From assembly GCF_036099295.1 (NCBI RefSeq), contig NZ_CP107976.1, positions 9,052,001-9,116,000 of the forward strand: a stretch of DNA of 64,000 bases, read 5' to 3'. Positions 8,489-16,936 of this stretch are shown here, piece after piece. Within the stretch, counting starts at the first letter, position 1, and the number at the start of each line of letters is the position of its first letter. A program made the position numbers and the translations under genes. The stretch is from Streptomyces sp. NBC_00358. GTDB lineage: Bacteria; Actinomycetota; Actinomycetes; Streptomycetales; Streptomycetaceae. Under the pieces are notes generated by a model. It saw only the letters and a program-made list of their open reading frames with translations, made no database searches and was not told the origin of the DNA.

Positions 8489-9169
8489 TCAGACGGTTTT
8501 CTCGCCCGTCGACCACACCTCGGCGGGCGCTGTCGCGGCGGCCTGCTCCAGCCTGCGAACGAGCTGCCGGACAACGACGATCGACAGCGCAGCCGCGCAG
8601 ATGTACAGACCGTCGCCCATCATGATCTGCCGCAGGGCTTGGCGAGCCTCGGTCGCACTGTCGGCCGCCTTCAGATCCTTGGAGGCATCGTTGAAAGCAT
8701 ATGAATTCGCGGCGATCAGGACAGACAGCCACCACGCCGTGAGGAGCGGATGTCCGCGTCGGCGCTGCGACTCCGGCTGACTGGCGGCCCACAGGTCGTT
8801 GACGAACATCTTGGGCACGAAGAGCTGCGCAACCGGTATCACCCAGCCAAAGGCCAGCCACGCTCGGCGTCGGCGCTGCCCCTGACGCCAGAGCACATCC
8901 GCGACATCGCGCATGTTGGCGAGCCAGATGCTGAACTGGAGCAGGGCCACGAGGAGCAGCCCCGTTCGCCAGCCCATCAGGTTCCTGAAGTACGTGTCGA
9001 CCTCGACCAGCGGGTTGTCGAGGTACGGCCCCGGCGTCGTCGGACCGGCCAGCAGTTGGTATTTGTGCCATGCCGTCAGCCCGGCCGCGACAGTCACCAG
9101 CGTGAACGCGCTGAGCGTGGCGCAGGCAAACTGGGTCTGCCCGCGCGGCAATCTCACTGCCCCGGCCAC
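8489..9169 (-). CDS. DUF4328 family membrane protein
   Basis: A 226-residue membrane protein. Hydrophobic segments lie near residues 15-35, 68-88, 105-125 and 140-160, with another near 190. The block WLAFGWVIPVAQLFVPKMFV followed by NDLWAAS is the DUF4328 signature, seen in many Streptomyces membrane proteins of unknown function. GTG 9169 is preceded by GGAGG with a six-base spacer; an ATG five bases upstream is out of frame. It stands alone, between a gene fragment and another small membrane protein gene. Confidence 0.75.
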   Translation of the reverse strand: MAGAVRLPRGQTQFACATLSAFTLVTVAAGLTAWHKYQLLAGPTTPGPYLDNPLVEVDTYFRNLMGWRTGLLLVALLQFSIWLANMRDVADVLWRQGQRRRRAWLAFGWVIPVAQLFVPKMFVNDLWAASQPESQRRRGHPLLTAWWLSVLIAANSYAFNDASKDLKAADSATEARQALRQIMMGDGLYICAAALSIVVVRQLVRRLEQAAATAPAEVWSTGEKTV

Positions 9170-9382
9170 TTCATACCTCCTGGAAACCGCCCGTTCGGAC
9201 TTCCGGCAGGCCGGCAGGGGATCTTAACCCGAGGAAGCGGATATCGCGCCGTGTGGCAGTTCGAGACCGCCGCGGGGGACCGACATCAGCGGCCGACGTC
9301 AACGAGCGCGAACTTCGGCGGGCATCGGCGGACATCAGGGTTCCGCACCTTTCGAACGGCCGCGTCTTGCGGTCGGTACAGC

Positions 9383-9748
9383 TCATCGCGCTGGCGGAGG
9401 GGTGTCGCAGGTGCACGCGTTCCGATAGGAGGACTCGTAAATGCGTTCACCGGCGGCCTTCGCGCCCGTCAGGATCCCGCAGAGGACGAGGAACATCACG
9501 AGTTGGGTGAAGGCGACCGGGTATACCCGACGGACTCCGGCCACGACGGCGGCAACCAGGGCGGCTGCCGGCACGAACAAGGCCTTGTGCAGGTAGGGGC
9601 CCGGTGGCGCGCCGTAGTCCTGCGGGTCGAACGACCAGTAGGTCCCGGCCCAGGACAGCCAGACCAGGGCAAGGGCCATCAGCTCGACAACAACCAGGCC
9701 CACGGCAACGGCCACGGCCCGACCAGTACGTTCGGGATCTGCGTTCAC
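9383..9748 (-). CDS. Small membrane protein of unknown function
   Basis: A protein of about 121 residues, not recognised. It has three or four hydrophobic segments (VGLVVVELMALALVWLSW, ALFVPAAALVAAVVAG, FTQLVMFLVLCGILTG) and a polar C-terminus with CTCDTPPP. GTG 9748 has a GGAG 13 bases upstream; ATG 9784, 12 codons earlier, is an alternative with a poorer site. It is likely a real gene because the hydrophobic pattern is coherent and the polar ends are compact. Confidence 0.5.
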   Translation of the reverse strand: MNADPERTGRAVAVAVGLVVVELMALALVWLSWAGTYWSFDPQDYGAPPGPYLHKALFVPAAALVAAVVAGVRRVYPVAFTQLVMFLVLCGILTGAKAAGERIYESSYRNACTCDTPPPAR

Positions 9749-9885
9749 CGGGCCACACTGACTCCGGCAGGCACGCGGTGTCATGAGTACCCGTACCCAA
9801 CAATGAGGGTCGCCGTCCCGTATTGCTGCCCCTGCGGCGTTCGCCACGCGCATCGCGGTCTGCGACGGCAGGCCGAAGACGCCCG

Positions 9886-10461
9886 CTACTGCTGCTCCCA
9901 CTGCTCCTTCGTGATCTCGTACCGAACGCCCCCGTGCTCGGAGCCCTCGACCATCTGCATGCCGGGGGGAGTGGGGATGGTGTCCGCGAGCGTCATTTCG
10001 AGCTTCTCCATGACGTTGCGCGAACCGTGGTTCACCACCATCGTCTCGGCCCAGACCATGCGCACACCGAGCTCCGTGAACGCCTTGACCAGCAAAGCCC
10101 GTGAGACCTCGGTGGCATAGCCCTTGCCCCAAGCCGCCTGCCGCAGCCGGTAGCCGAGTTCGACCTCGTCCAGCGGGCCCTCCGGCTCGGGGCGCAGGCA
10201 GAACCAGCCGATGAACGCGCCGCTGTCCTTCTCCTGCGCGGCGAACAGGCCGAGATCACCGCGCCACTTCCCGTAGCCGGCGATGATGTTCGGCAGTTGG
10301 CGCTCGCGGACGATCTCCGGCGCGGTCGGATTGCCGCCGGTCAGGTAGCGCGTCACCGCCGGGTCGCTGTCCAGCTCGATCAGCAAGTCCGCGTCGCCGG
10401 TGGTGAACTGACGCAAAGTCAGGCGCTCGGTCTCCAGGTACGTGTCCACGGAGTGGATCAT
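9886..10461 (-). CDS. GNAT N-acetyltransferase (RimJ/RimL type)
   Basis: A 191-residue acetyltransferase of the RimJ/RimL-like GNAT group. The start TERLTLRQFTTGDADLLIEL is the usual first strand and helix, and the acetyl-CoA pyrophosphate loop appears as RQAAWGKGYATE (about 108-119), followed by VWAETMVVNHGSRNVMEKL. Such enzymes transfer acetyl from acetyl-CoA to amino groups of proteins or small molecules; the substrate cannot be told. No strong ribosome site precedes ATG 10461. Confidence 0.8.
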   Translation of the reverse strand: MIHSVDTYLETERLTLRQFTTGDADLLIELDSDPAVTRYLTGGNPTAPEIVRERQLPNIIAGYGKWRGDLGLFAAQEKDSGAFIGWFCLRPEPEGPLDEVELGYRLRQAAWGKGYATEVSRALLVKAFTELGVRMVWAETMVVNHGSRNVMEKLEMTLADTIPTPPGMQMVEGSEHGGVRYEITKEQWEQQ

Positions 10462-10700
10462 GCCCGAAGCGGGGCGGGCAGCTCAACGAATTTACTCGAA
10501 CAGCGCCGGAGGAGAGTGTCTGCTGAGCCGATTCCACCGGGTCTCGTGCGGCCGCAGCGCGCACGCGGACACACCGACCGGTGTCCGGCGCGTCGTTCGG
10601 CCGTGGGGTGAAAGCCGGACCGAACGTCGAAGCGGGGCTTGCCCGTTGGATGGTCCGAAGTGCTGGCCAGCGGGTTCCCCCGCGAGGGAGGATGGTTGCC

Positions 10701-11519
10701 ATGACGAGCGAAGGCACCTCGATCGACGCGACCAGGCCCAGCATTGCACGTGTTTACGACTACCTGCTGGGCGGCAAGGACAACTACGCCGTGGACCGGG
10801 AGATCGGCGACGTGTTCAAACGCGACCTTCCCGGCTCGGTGGCGATCGCCTTCGCCAACCGCGCGGCGCTGACCCGGGCGGTCGCGGAGATCGCCACGAC
10901 CACCGACGTCTCCCAGTTCATCGACCTGGGCAGTGGTCTGCCGACCGCCGACAACGTTCACCAGGTCGCGCAGCGGCACGCCCCGGAGTCCCGCGTGGTC
11001 TACGTCGACATAGACCCCCAGGTGCTCGTCCATGGACGTGCCCTGCTGGAGGAGAACGACCGGACCCGAGTCGTCGAGGCCGATGTCCGCGACCCCGAGG
11101 CCGTCTACAACCACCCGGAGACCCGGGAAATGATCGACTTCGAACGTCCGGTGGCCGTCGTTTTCAGTGCCGTCCTTCATCACGTCAACGACGAGGAGGA
11201 CCCCGCCGGGATCGTCCGTTACTGGCGCGACCGCGTACCGTCCGGAAGCTATTTCTTCGTCAGTCATTTCCGTTCCGGCGACAACCCGGAGACGGCCGAG
11301 GCGGAGAAGGTCCTCCAGCAGACGTTCGGCCGTGGCCGCTGGCGTACCGACGAGCAGATCGCGCACCTGCTGGACGGCCTGGAGATCCTCGACCCGGGAG
11401 TCGTTCCCGCCTCTCTGTGGCGCCCTGAACCGGTCGGCAAGCTGTGGAACGACGGCGTCGAGAAGGAACTGACCGTCTGGGAACACCTCATCGCCGCGGG
11501 GCTGGCTCGCAAGGCTTGA
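10701..11519 (+). CDS. SAM-dependent methyltransferase, PF04672 family
   Basis: A 272-residue member of the actinobacterial SAM methyltransferase family PF04672 (formerly DUF574). The hallmark N-terminus RPSIARVYDYLLGGKDNYAV (12-31) is followed by the SAM-binding DLGSGLPT at 75-82, YVDIDP, and a late AVLHHVNDEEDP segment. The family is very abundant in Streptomyces and its substrates are mostly unknown. GGGAGG lies nine bases before ATG 10701; an in-frame ATG at 10692 sits directly on the ribosome site and is rejected. It is divergent from the acetyltransferase. Confidence 0.9.
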   Translation: MTSEGTSIDATRPSIARVYDYLLGGKDNYAVDREIGDVFKRDLPGSVAIAFANRAALTRAVAEIATTTDVSQFIDLGSGLPTADNVHQVAQRHAPESRVVYVDIDPQVLVHGRALLEENDRTRVVEADVRDPEAVYNHPETREMIDFERPVAVVFSAVLHHVNDEEDPAGIVRYWRDRVPSGSYFFVSHFRSGDNPETAEAEKVLQQTFGRGRWRTDEQIAHLLDGLEILDPGVVPASLWRPEPVGKLWNDGVEKELTVWEHLIAAGLARKA

Positions 11520-11644
11520 CGGCAGGCCCCGCGCGGCTGTGCAGCGCCGGCCCGACACTCGCGGTCGGGGCGGACCGCACCTTCACCGTCCGGAACCCCA
11601 AGGCTTCGGACGGGTACTGCCAGAAGGCGCTGTGGACGGCCGAG

Positions 11645-12088
11645 TCAGGCGTAAAGGTAGTTATGGGTCCAGTAACTGCTGGCCGTGAATTCCCGTCCGC
11701 ACCGTTGGCACGGCGCGGTGCGCCCTTCGTCGGCGAACTCGAACACGTTGTACACGCCGATCACGGTGTCGCGCAGGAGCTGCTCCTCGTGCACCTTGTG
11801 ACCGACGGCGTGGGCGACGATGTCCAGCGCGGTCGGCGTTCGACCGCATGGACAACTTGACCGGCCGGAGGCGGGGATGACCGAGAAGGCCGAGACGGAA
11901 TCAAGCGGAAGCCTCAACAGGCCCTCGATGTAGCGGAGTTCAACACCGGGAGTCGCGACCACAGGGCCCTCGTCCGGGAGGAGCGAGATGGCCTGGCGCA
12001 TCTCGATGTCGTCGAGCCTGATGCCCGTCCGGGCACCGCTCTTGCGGTACTGGGCCTTCAACTGGGCGAGGGCCGTGGTGTCCGTCAT
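11645..12088 (-). CDS. Unknown protein with paired-Cys metal-site pattern
   Basis: A 147-residue protein that I do not recognise. The N-terminal 70 residues look globular and acidic (RLDDIEMRQAISLLPDEGP, VELRYIEGLLRLPLDS). The second half has CPCGR (Cys79, Cys81) and CQRCGREF (Cys127, Cys130), with His93, His97 and His100 between them, so a zinc site is likely. The C-terminus is aromatic (YWTHNYLYA). GGGA lies about eight bases before ATG 12088. It stands alone on the minus strand. A zinc-ribbon regulator or a small metal-binding protein are both possible. Confidence 0.6.
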   Translation of the reverse strand: MTDTTALAQLKAQYRKSGARTGIRLDDIEMRQAISLLPDEGPVVATPGVELRYIEGLLRLPLDSVSAFSVIPASGRSSCPCGRTPTALDIVAHAVGHKVHEEQLLRDTVIGVYNVFEFADEGRTAPCQRCGREFTASSYWTHNYLYA

Positions 12089-12233
12089 TCATTCGTCCCT
12101 TCGGTTCTGCACCCGCCGGGCGCCCGTGCTGGTGGCTCTCGCCGGTGATCACCGATTCGTGGTCCACGCGCTCCAGCCAAGGTGTTCATCAGCCCGCCGT
12201 AGGCCGGTGCCGCTGGTGGCCGAGAGCCGCTGG

Positions 12234-13574
12234 TCACCGTCTCGCCTTGGCCCGTGTGAAGGCCGCCGATCTCCAAGCCGACCTGCCCGCTGCTGCCTCG
12301 GGGCCTGACAGGAGTGGATGGTGGGTTTCCTTCTCACGGTTGCCGTACAGCATCGTGACGTTGATGCGGAGGTGCTCGTAGCCGGGCTGGAAGTGGACGG
12401 CGTCCGAGGCGTGGAACAGGTCGGAATTGAAGATCACCGCCCGGTTCTGCCGGTAGGGGATGGTCATGCGGCGGGCCCGTCGGCGCTGCAGGAACGGCCG
12501 GATCAGGTCCTGGCGGCCGTTGTAGGTGTCGAAGCCCCAGGACAAGGGGGCGTCGACGTCGTGCACCACCAGGCCGCCCGAGCGCTCGTCGGCGTTCGAA
12601 CTGTCCGGAGTGACCCAGAAGTTGACGTTGACGGCGGCGAAGTCCGCGTGGGTGGTGACGTCGGCGGGTACTCGGGGGCCGCATTTGAAGCCCCACATCT
12701 GGCGCAGCGGGTATCGGGTGCCGATGAGCCGAGGCAGGGCGTCTCGCAGTTCCTCGGCGATCTGCATGAGCAGGGGGGAGCTGAACCCGTCCTGCATGAG
12801 CGCGCCCAGCCGGCCGTGGGCGTAGCGGTTGCCGAACCACACCGTCGACTCCAGGCAGAACCGGTGCAGCTCGCCCAGGGCCTCATCGGTGAGGAAGTCG
12901 TCCACGTACACCACGCCGGGTGCGTTCCCCAGGTATTGCTCCTCGACGGTCACGGGATCCCAGCGTCGCGAAAGGGCACGTGCCACGCGCGGTGAATCGC
13001 GTACATGCAGCAGGCGGTTGTAGGTGTCGGCGATGCACCGATTGGCATCGGAGTCCAGGGGCTCCCGGGTGTCGGGGCCTTTGGCCGCCAGTCGGTTGTG
13101 CACGGCCTCGTAGGCGCCGATGACGCGGCTGTACTCCGTGCCCAGCAAGCCCAGTTGCTGGAGGTAACGCATCTGGTCGATGTCGTGCCGCAGCTTGGGA
13201 ACACTCAGCGGGACGGCCGAGCGCGCTGCCGGGTCGGAGGAAGTGCCCCAGCGTAGTTGGGCGAAGAGTGAGGCCCACCGCTCGGCGAGCGAGAAGTCGC
13301 TGTGTTCCAAGGCCGAGTCGAGCACGTCGGGCGCCCACGCCAAAGCGTCGGCGCCCGTGCGCAGTTCGTCCCGCAACAACGGCAGCACCTCGTCCCAGCG
13401 CTCCGAGGCGGCCAGCAGGAGAGCCAACTCGCGCCGGGGCGCTCGGTCTTGGGGGTCGGCCCGGAGGGCATTGCTGAGAACGTGCGCCTCCTGTTCCGTA
13501 CGCCCGGCACGGACAGCCGCTCTCGTGCGGGCGAACACCGCTCCGGCCTCCCACGGTGTGTCCACGCGGATCAC
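12234..13574 (-). CDS. 2OG-Fe(II) oxygenase-like protein with helical repeat N-terminus
   Basis: A 446-residue protein in two parts. Residues 1-200 are helical and TPR-like (VLSNALRADPQDRAPRRELA, LLLAASERWDEVLPLL). Residues 210-410 resemble 2-oxoglutarate/Fe(II) oxygenases: the iron ligands appear as His309 and Asp311 in HADFAAVNV and His388 in LFHASD, with Arg403 placed to bind 2-oxoglutarate. Such enzymes hydroxylate proteins, peptides or small molecules. Its GTG start overlaps the stop of the next gene upstream (GTGA), so the two form a coupled pair and the unknown partner is a candidate substrate or helper (inference). Confidence 0.75.
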   Translation of the reverse strand: MIRVDTPWEAGAVFARTRAAVRAGRTEQEAHVLSNALRADPQDRAPRRELALLLAASERWDEVLPLLRDELRTGADALAWAPDVLDSALEHSDFSLAERWASLFAQLRWGTSSDPAARSAVPLSVPKLRHDIDQMRYLQQLGLLGTEYSRVIGAYEAVHNRLAAKGPDTREPLDSDANRCIADTYNRLLHVRDSPRVARALSRRWDPVTVEEQYLGNAPGVVYVDDFLTDEALGELHRFCLESTVWFGNRYAHGRLGALMQDGFSSPLLMQIAEELRDALPRLIGTRYPLRQMWGFKCGPRVPADVTTHADFAAVNVNFWVTPDSSNADERSGGLVVHDVDAPLSWGFDTYNGRQDLIRPFLQRRRARRMTIPYRQNRAVIFNSDLFHASDAVHFQPGYEHLRINVTMLYGNREKETHHPLLSGPEAAAGRSAWRSAAFTRAKARR

Positions 13575-14248
13575 CCGAGGCGGAAGGCGCCGCGGGCCTT
13601 CAGCTCCACTGCGTAGCGGGCCAGGCCGTTGAGGGTCACCGCGGCGTACGGAGGCACGAACTGTGCGCTGAACGCCTGATCACCCTCCCCCTGGACGTGG
13701 ACGTAGGTGGTCCAGGTGATCGACGTGACGAACGGGGTGGTGCCCCGGGCCTGGATGCCGACGTCCTCCTGGGCCGCCACCGCCTCTCCGTCCCCCTTGC
13801 CGTCCCGCTCGGCGCAGATCGTCTGCGAGACATGGAGGTTGACGAAGTAGTGCAGCAGGTCATCGGTCAGCCCGTAGATTCCGGTCTCTGCCACAGAACC
13901 CTCCAGCAGAGTGGCCACGACGTCCTGGCCATCCTGGCTGACGATCGCCTCGCAGAAGTCGGCGAGGAACTGGCCCCCGGTGGGCACCTCGTCCGTGTGC
14001 CGGTGCACGTACTCCTGGAACCACTGCAGCAGTTTCGGGTTGGCGAACACCGAGTAGATGAGCCGGTCGGTGAGGGCCGCCTGCTCCTGCGGAACGGATG
14101 GGATGGCGAGGTAGTCCATCAGGATCTGGGAGGGACCGGTGATGAACTGCTCTCGCAGGAGGAAGTCGGTCTCCATGGCCTGGAACAGCGCGTCGATACG
14201 ACGCACGGTCGCGGCACGGGACATCACAGCGGATCGTTGCGTGCCCAA
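13571..14248 (-). CDS. Unknown partner of the 2OG oxygenase, TTG start
   Basis: A 225-residue protein that I cannot assign. After MSRAATVRRI the sequence runs DALFQAMETDFLLREQFITG and PSQILMDYLAIPSVPQ, a helical, leader-like stretch, then helices to about residue 125. A second half rich in Val, Thr and Ala strands follows, ending with GLARYAVELKARGAFRLG. TTG 14248 is preceded by GGAGGAG with good spacing, whereas ATG 14224 has no ribosome site, so TTG is preferred. It is translationally coupled (GTGA) to the oxygenase-like gene. No signal peptide or membrane segment is seen. Confidence 0.65.
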   Translation of the reverse strand: MGTQRSAVMSRAATVRRIDALFQAMETDFLLREQFITGPSQILMDYLAIPSVPQEQAALTDRLIYSVFANPKLLQWFQEYVHRHTDEVPTGGQFLADFCEAIVSQDGQDVVATLLEGSVAETGIYGLTDDLLHYFVNLHVSQTICAERDGKGDGEAVAAQEDVGIQARGTTPFVTSITWTTYVHVQGEGDQAFSAQFVPPYAAVTLNGLARYAVELKARGAFRLG

Positions 14249-14486
14249 CGTCTTCTCCTCCGGTCGCGTCGATCAGACCGGCCAGCGAGTGCTGAGCCGC
14301 GAGACGGCTCCTAGCTAAGAGGCAAGGCGCTACGGGATGCCGTACGGCACGCCGCAGCTCAGGGGGTGCACCTCAGGTTCACACGTATGGCTCGTGGCGG
14401 CGCCCCACGCCCTCCGAGGCCCCGGGCGGGCGCGTACGGATCGGTCATGTCGCCGTTACCGGCCCACGCTTCCTTAGCATCCAGTC

Positions 14487-15746
14487 ATGGCACCAGATAT
14501 CACTCCCCAGGACCGGACCCGGCAGAGCGCCCCCGCCCCCGAGGCCGAGGCAGTGGCCGGATCGGTCTTCGATGCCGTCGTCGACCGCAGGAACAGCAAC
14601 TCCATGAAGTGGGCCAGGGCACATGAGTTCCTGACGGCCGACGAGGCTGCCGCCGACCCGCTGCCGATGTGGGTCGCGGACACCGACTTCAAGGCCCCGC
14701 AGGCCGTGCTCGACGCGCTCCACCAGGCAGTGGACCACGGCGTCTTCGGGTATCCCGGTGGCGCGACCGACAGCTACCTCGACGCCGTGACCGGCTGGCA
14801 GGCCAAGCGATTCGGCTGGGAGGTCCCCCGGGAGTGGGTGATGCAGACCTCAGGCATCATCACCACGCTCAAGACGGTTGTGCAGGCGTTCTCCGCGCCC
14901 GGCGACTCGGTGCTCGTCCAGCCCCCGGTCTACGTCCACTTCCACGAGGACGTCCTCCTGAACGGCCGCCACCTGGCGTTCGCGCCGCTGCGGCGGACCG
15001 AGGACGGCTACCGCTTCGACGCCTCGACGTTCGAGGCCGCGATCCGTCCCGACACCAGGCTCTTCATCCTCAGCCACCCTCACAACCCCACCGGGAACGT
15101 GTGGACGGAGGACGAACTGCGGACCATGGGCGAGATCTGTGCCCGGCACGATGTCCTGGTCGTCGCCGATGAGATTCACCAGGACCTCATCATCAATCCG
15201 GACCGCACGCACATCCCCTTCGCCTCGCTCGGCGAGGAGTTCGCGCGGAACAGCATCACCTGCACGGCCCCCAGCAAGACGTTCAACCTCCCCGGTCTGC
15301 AGAGCGCGAACGTCTTCGTCCCTGATCCTCGACTGAGGGCGGAACTGGCCCGCCAGTACGAGCGGAACGTGTTCCCGCTGGTCAACGTCCTGGGCATGGT
15401 CGCGGCCGAGGCGGCCTACGTGCACGGTGAGCCCTGGCTGGGGGAGTTGCTCACGTACTTGCGTGGCAATCACGCGCACTTCGCGCAGGCGGTCAACTCC
15501 GCCACCTCCAAGGTGCGGGTCCTGCCGGCCGACTCCCTGTATCTGGCGTGGATGGACTGCCGGGGGCTGGGGATGGACGCCGAGTCGCTGGACAGGTTCA
15601 TGCTCACCAGGGCGCGGCTGTGGCTCGACAAGGGACAGAAGTTCGGGACCGAGGGCCACGGCTACATGCGGGTGAACCTGGGCTGTCCCCGCTCCACGGT
15701 GGACGAGGCGGTGGCCCGTCTGCTCGCGGCCGTCGAGAGCCTGTGA
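14487..15746 (+). CDS. MalY/PatB-type PLP-dependent C-S lyase
   Basis: A 419-residue fold-type I PLP enzyme of the MalY/PatB (cystathionine beta-lyase-like) family. PLP-binding residues are Lys264 in TAPSKTFNLPG and Asp228 in VVADEIHQD, and PHNPTGNVW is the usual aminotransferase motif. The early VFDAVVDRRNSNSMKW and PMWVADTDFKAP motifs are typical of MalY/PatB. These enzymes cleave C-S bonds in cystathionine or cysteine conjugates. The stop overlaps the GTG of an aminoglycoside-phosphotransferase remnant. ATG 14487 is the first good start. The 238 bases upstream hold no gene. Confidence 0.9.
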   Translation: MAPDITPQDRTRQSAPAPEAEAVAGSVFDAVVDRRNSNSMKWARAHEFLTADEAAADPLPMWVADTDFKAPQAVLDALHQAVDHGVFGYPGGATDSYLDAVTGWQAKRFGWEVPREWVMQTSGIITTLKTVVQAFSAPGDSVLVQPPVYVHFHEDVLLNGRHLAFAPLRRTEDGYRFDASTFEAAIRPDTRLFILSHPHNPTGNVWTEDELRTMGEICARHDVLVVADEIHQDLIINPDRTHIPFASLGEEFARNSITCTAPSKTFNLPGLQSANVFVPDPRLRAELARQYERNVFPLVNVLGMVAAEAAYVHGEPWLGELLTYLRGNHAHFAQAVNSATSKVRVLPADSLYLAWMDCRGLGMDAESLDRFMLTRARLWLDKGQKFGTEGHGYMRVNLGCPRSTVDEAVARLLAAVESL

Positions 15747-16057
15747 GCGCCGCGACCCGGCCGCCTGCCCTCTTCGTCGTCGGCCTCGCGAACGGCACGC
15801 TGCTGCACGGCCCAGTCACAGCTGAGGCATTCCTGGCCGCGTACGAGGAGTCTGCCGGCCAGGCAGTGCCCGCCCTGGCGCTGTGGGACTTGTTCGCCCT
15901 GACCAACTCGCACCACTCTGTGGAGAGTTGGCTCCCGAACTACCACGATCTCGGCCGCACCGACCTGACGGCGGCCGAGCTGCGCAGGCGCCACGCCGCG
16001 TGGACCGACGTTCGCCTCGCGGACTACCGCGCTCTCCCGTCCTCCAAGGGGATCTGA
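15743..16057 (+). pseudogene. C-terminal fragment of an APH-type phosphotransferase
   Basis: The frame from GTG 15743 gives 104 residues, of which the second half (HGPVTAEAFLAAYEESAG, ALALWDLFALTNSH, WLPNYHDLGRTDLTAAELRR) matches the C-terminal helices of aminoglycoside/choline phosphotransferase-like proteins. The ATP-binding lobe and the HGD/DFG-like catalytic motifs are absent. It begins with a GTGA overlap on the C-S lyase stop, which may be chance, and it is followed by IS5-type sequence. A broken gene is the simplest reading. Confidence 0.6.
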
Positions 16058-16186
16058 GAGCGGGGTTCTTGACCCGAACGACCAGTCGCCGCCCCACGCT
16101 CAACTTTTGTGGTGCGTACTCTCTGAGAGCTCGCAACACGATCTTGTTGAACTGTCCTGGTCAGGCGTGACTGTTGTGACGGTCTG

Positions 16187-16264
16187 ATGGCTCGGGTGGG
16201 TGTGACGACTGGGCCGTTGATCGTGGACGACGACTTGTGGGCGCTGATCGAGCCGTTGCTGCGT
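16187..16264 (+). mobile_element. 5' fragment of an IS5-type transposase gene
   Basis: From ATG 16187 the frame reads ARVGVTTGPLIVDDDLWALI then EPLL, the standard N-terminus of Streptomyces IS5-family transposases. Similarity stops at about 16264, directly before the TetR gene's stop codon. A C-terminal piece of the same transposase type lies at 17853-17969, after the TetR/hydrolase pair. No intact terminal inverted repeats were found by eye. Confidence 0.65.
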
Positions 16265-16270
16265 TCCGGC

Positions 16271-16879
16271 CTATCGCGGCCCCGACGGTTCGGCCGTTCC
16301 ATTCGGCAGAGCCTTGGCATTCTTGGCGGCGACTGCCGCGACGGTTGCCAGGTCTTCGCCCGAGAAGCCGGCGCGGCTCAGTACCGCGAGAGATTTGTTC
16401 GTCGCCAGCGTGCACAGCGCCAGCTCTGCCGCCTCCTGCTCACCGGCCCCCGCCGCCAGCAACGCCTGCTCCAGCACCGCCCGCAAACCGTCGATCATGG
16501 CGCGGACCATCGCCCGGCCCTCCACGTCGAGGGCCGGGAACTGCGTTGCCGACACCGTGAGCAGGCAGCCATCCGGGACCGTCGGGTCGGCGATACGGTT
16601 CAGGGCGACCTGCAGGAAGGCGGCCACAACGGCGCTCGGGCTCGCGTGGGGGCCGGACAGTGCCTGCTCGTACAGCGGTTGGTAGGTCTGCGCGTACCGT
16701 TGGAGGCTTTTCCGGAAGAGGGCGCTCTTGTCGCCGAAGGTGCCGTAGAGCGAGCCCCGGCCCAGGCCCGTGCCCTCGGTCAGGCGATCGATCGAGGCCT
16801 CCGAATATCCCCAGCGCCAGAAGACGTGCATCGCACGTCGTAGCGCCTCGTCCACGTCAAATTGCTTGCGGCCTGCCAT
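16271..16879 (-). CDS. TetR/AcrR family regulator
   Basis: A 202-residue TetR repressor. The N-terminal helix-turn-helix runs from about 8 to 55 (DEALRRAMHVFWRWGYSEAS, LTEGTGLGRGSLYGTFGDKS), followed by a helical ligand domain with a C-terminus ending in small residues. It is divergent from an epoxide-hydrolase-like gene, with only 57 bases between the starts. That spacer holds an inverted repeat that should be its operator, so it probably represses both itself and the hydrolase until a ligand binds. ATG 16879 opens the conserved MAGRKQFD start. Confidence 0.9.
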   Translation of the reverse strand: MAGRKQFDVDEALRRAMHVFWRWGYSEASIDRLTEGTGLGRGSLYGTFGDKSALFRKSLQRYAQTYQPLYEQALSGPHASPSAVVAAFLQVALNRIADPTVPDGCLLTVSATQFPALDVEGRAMVRAMIDGLRAVLEQALLAAGAGEQEAAELALCTLATNKSLAVLSRAGFSGEDLATVAAVAAKNAKALPNGTAEPSGPR

Positions 16880-16891
16880 GGTCCGTCAGTC

Positions 16892-16925
16892 TACACATCC
16901 TGTACCGATCGTTCAAAGATGTGTA
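16892..16925. promoter_or_regulatory. Candidate TetR operator between divergent genes
   Basis: Arms TACACATC (16892-16899) and GATGTGTA (16918-16925) form a perfect 8-base inverted repeat around an 18-base core. The core contains TGTACCGATCGTTCA, itself a near-palindrome of the kind bound by TetR regulators. It occupies most of the 57-base divergent spacer and reaches the possible upstream starts of the hydrolase gene. Confidence 0.65.
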
Positions 16926-16936
16926 TGGTCGTCGCC

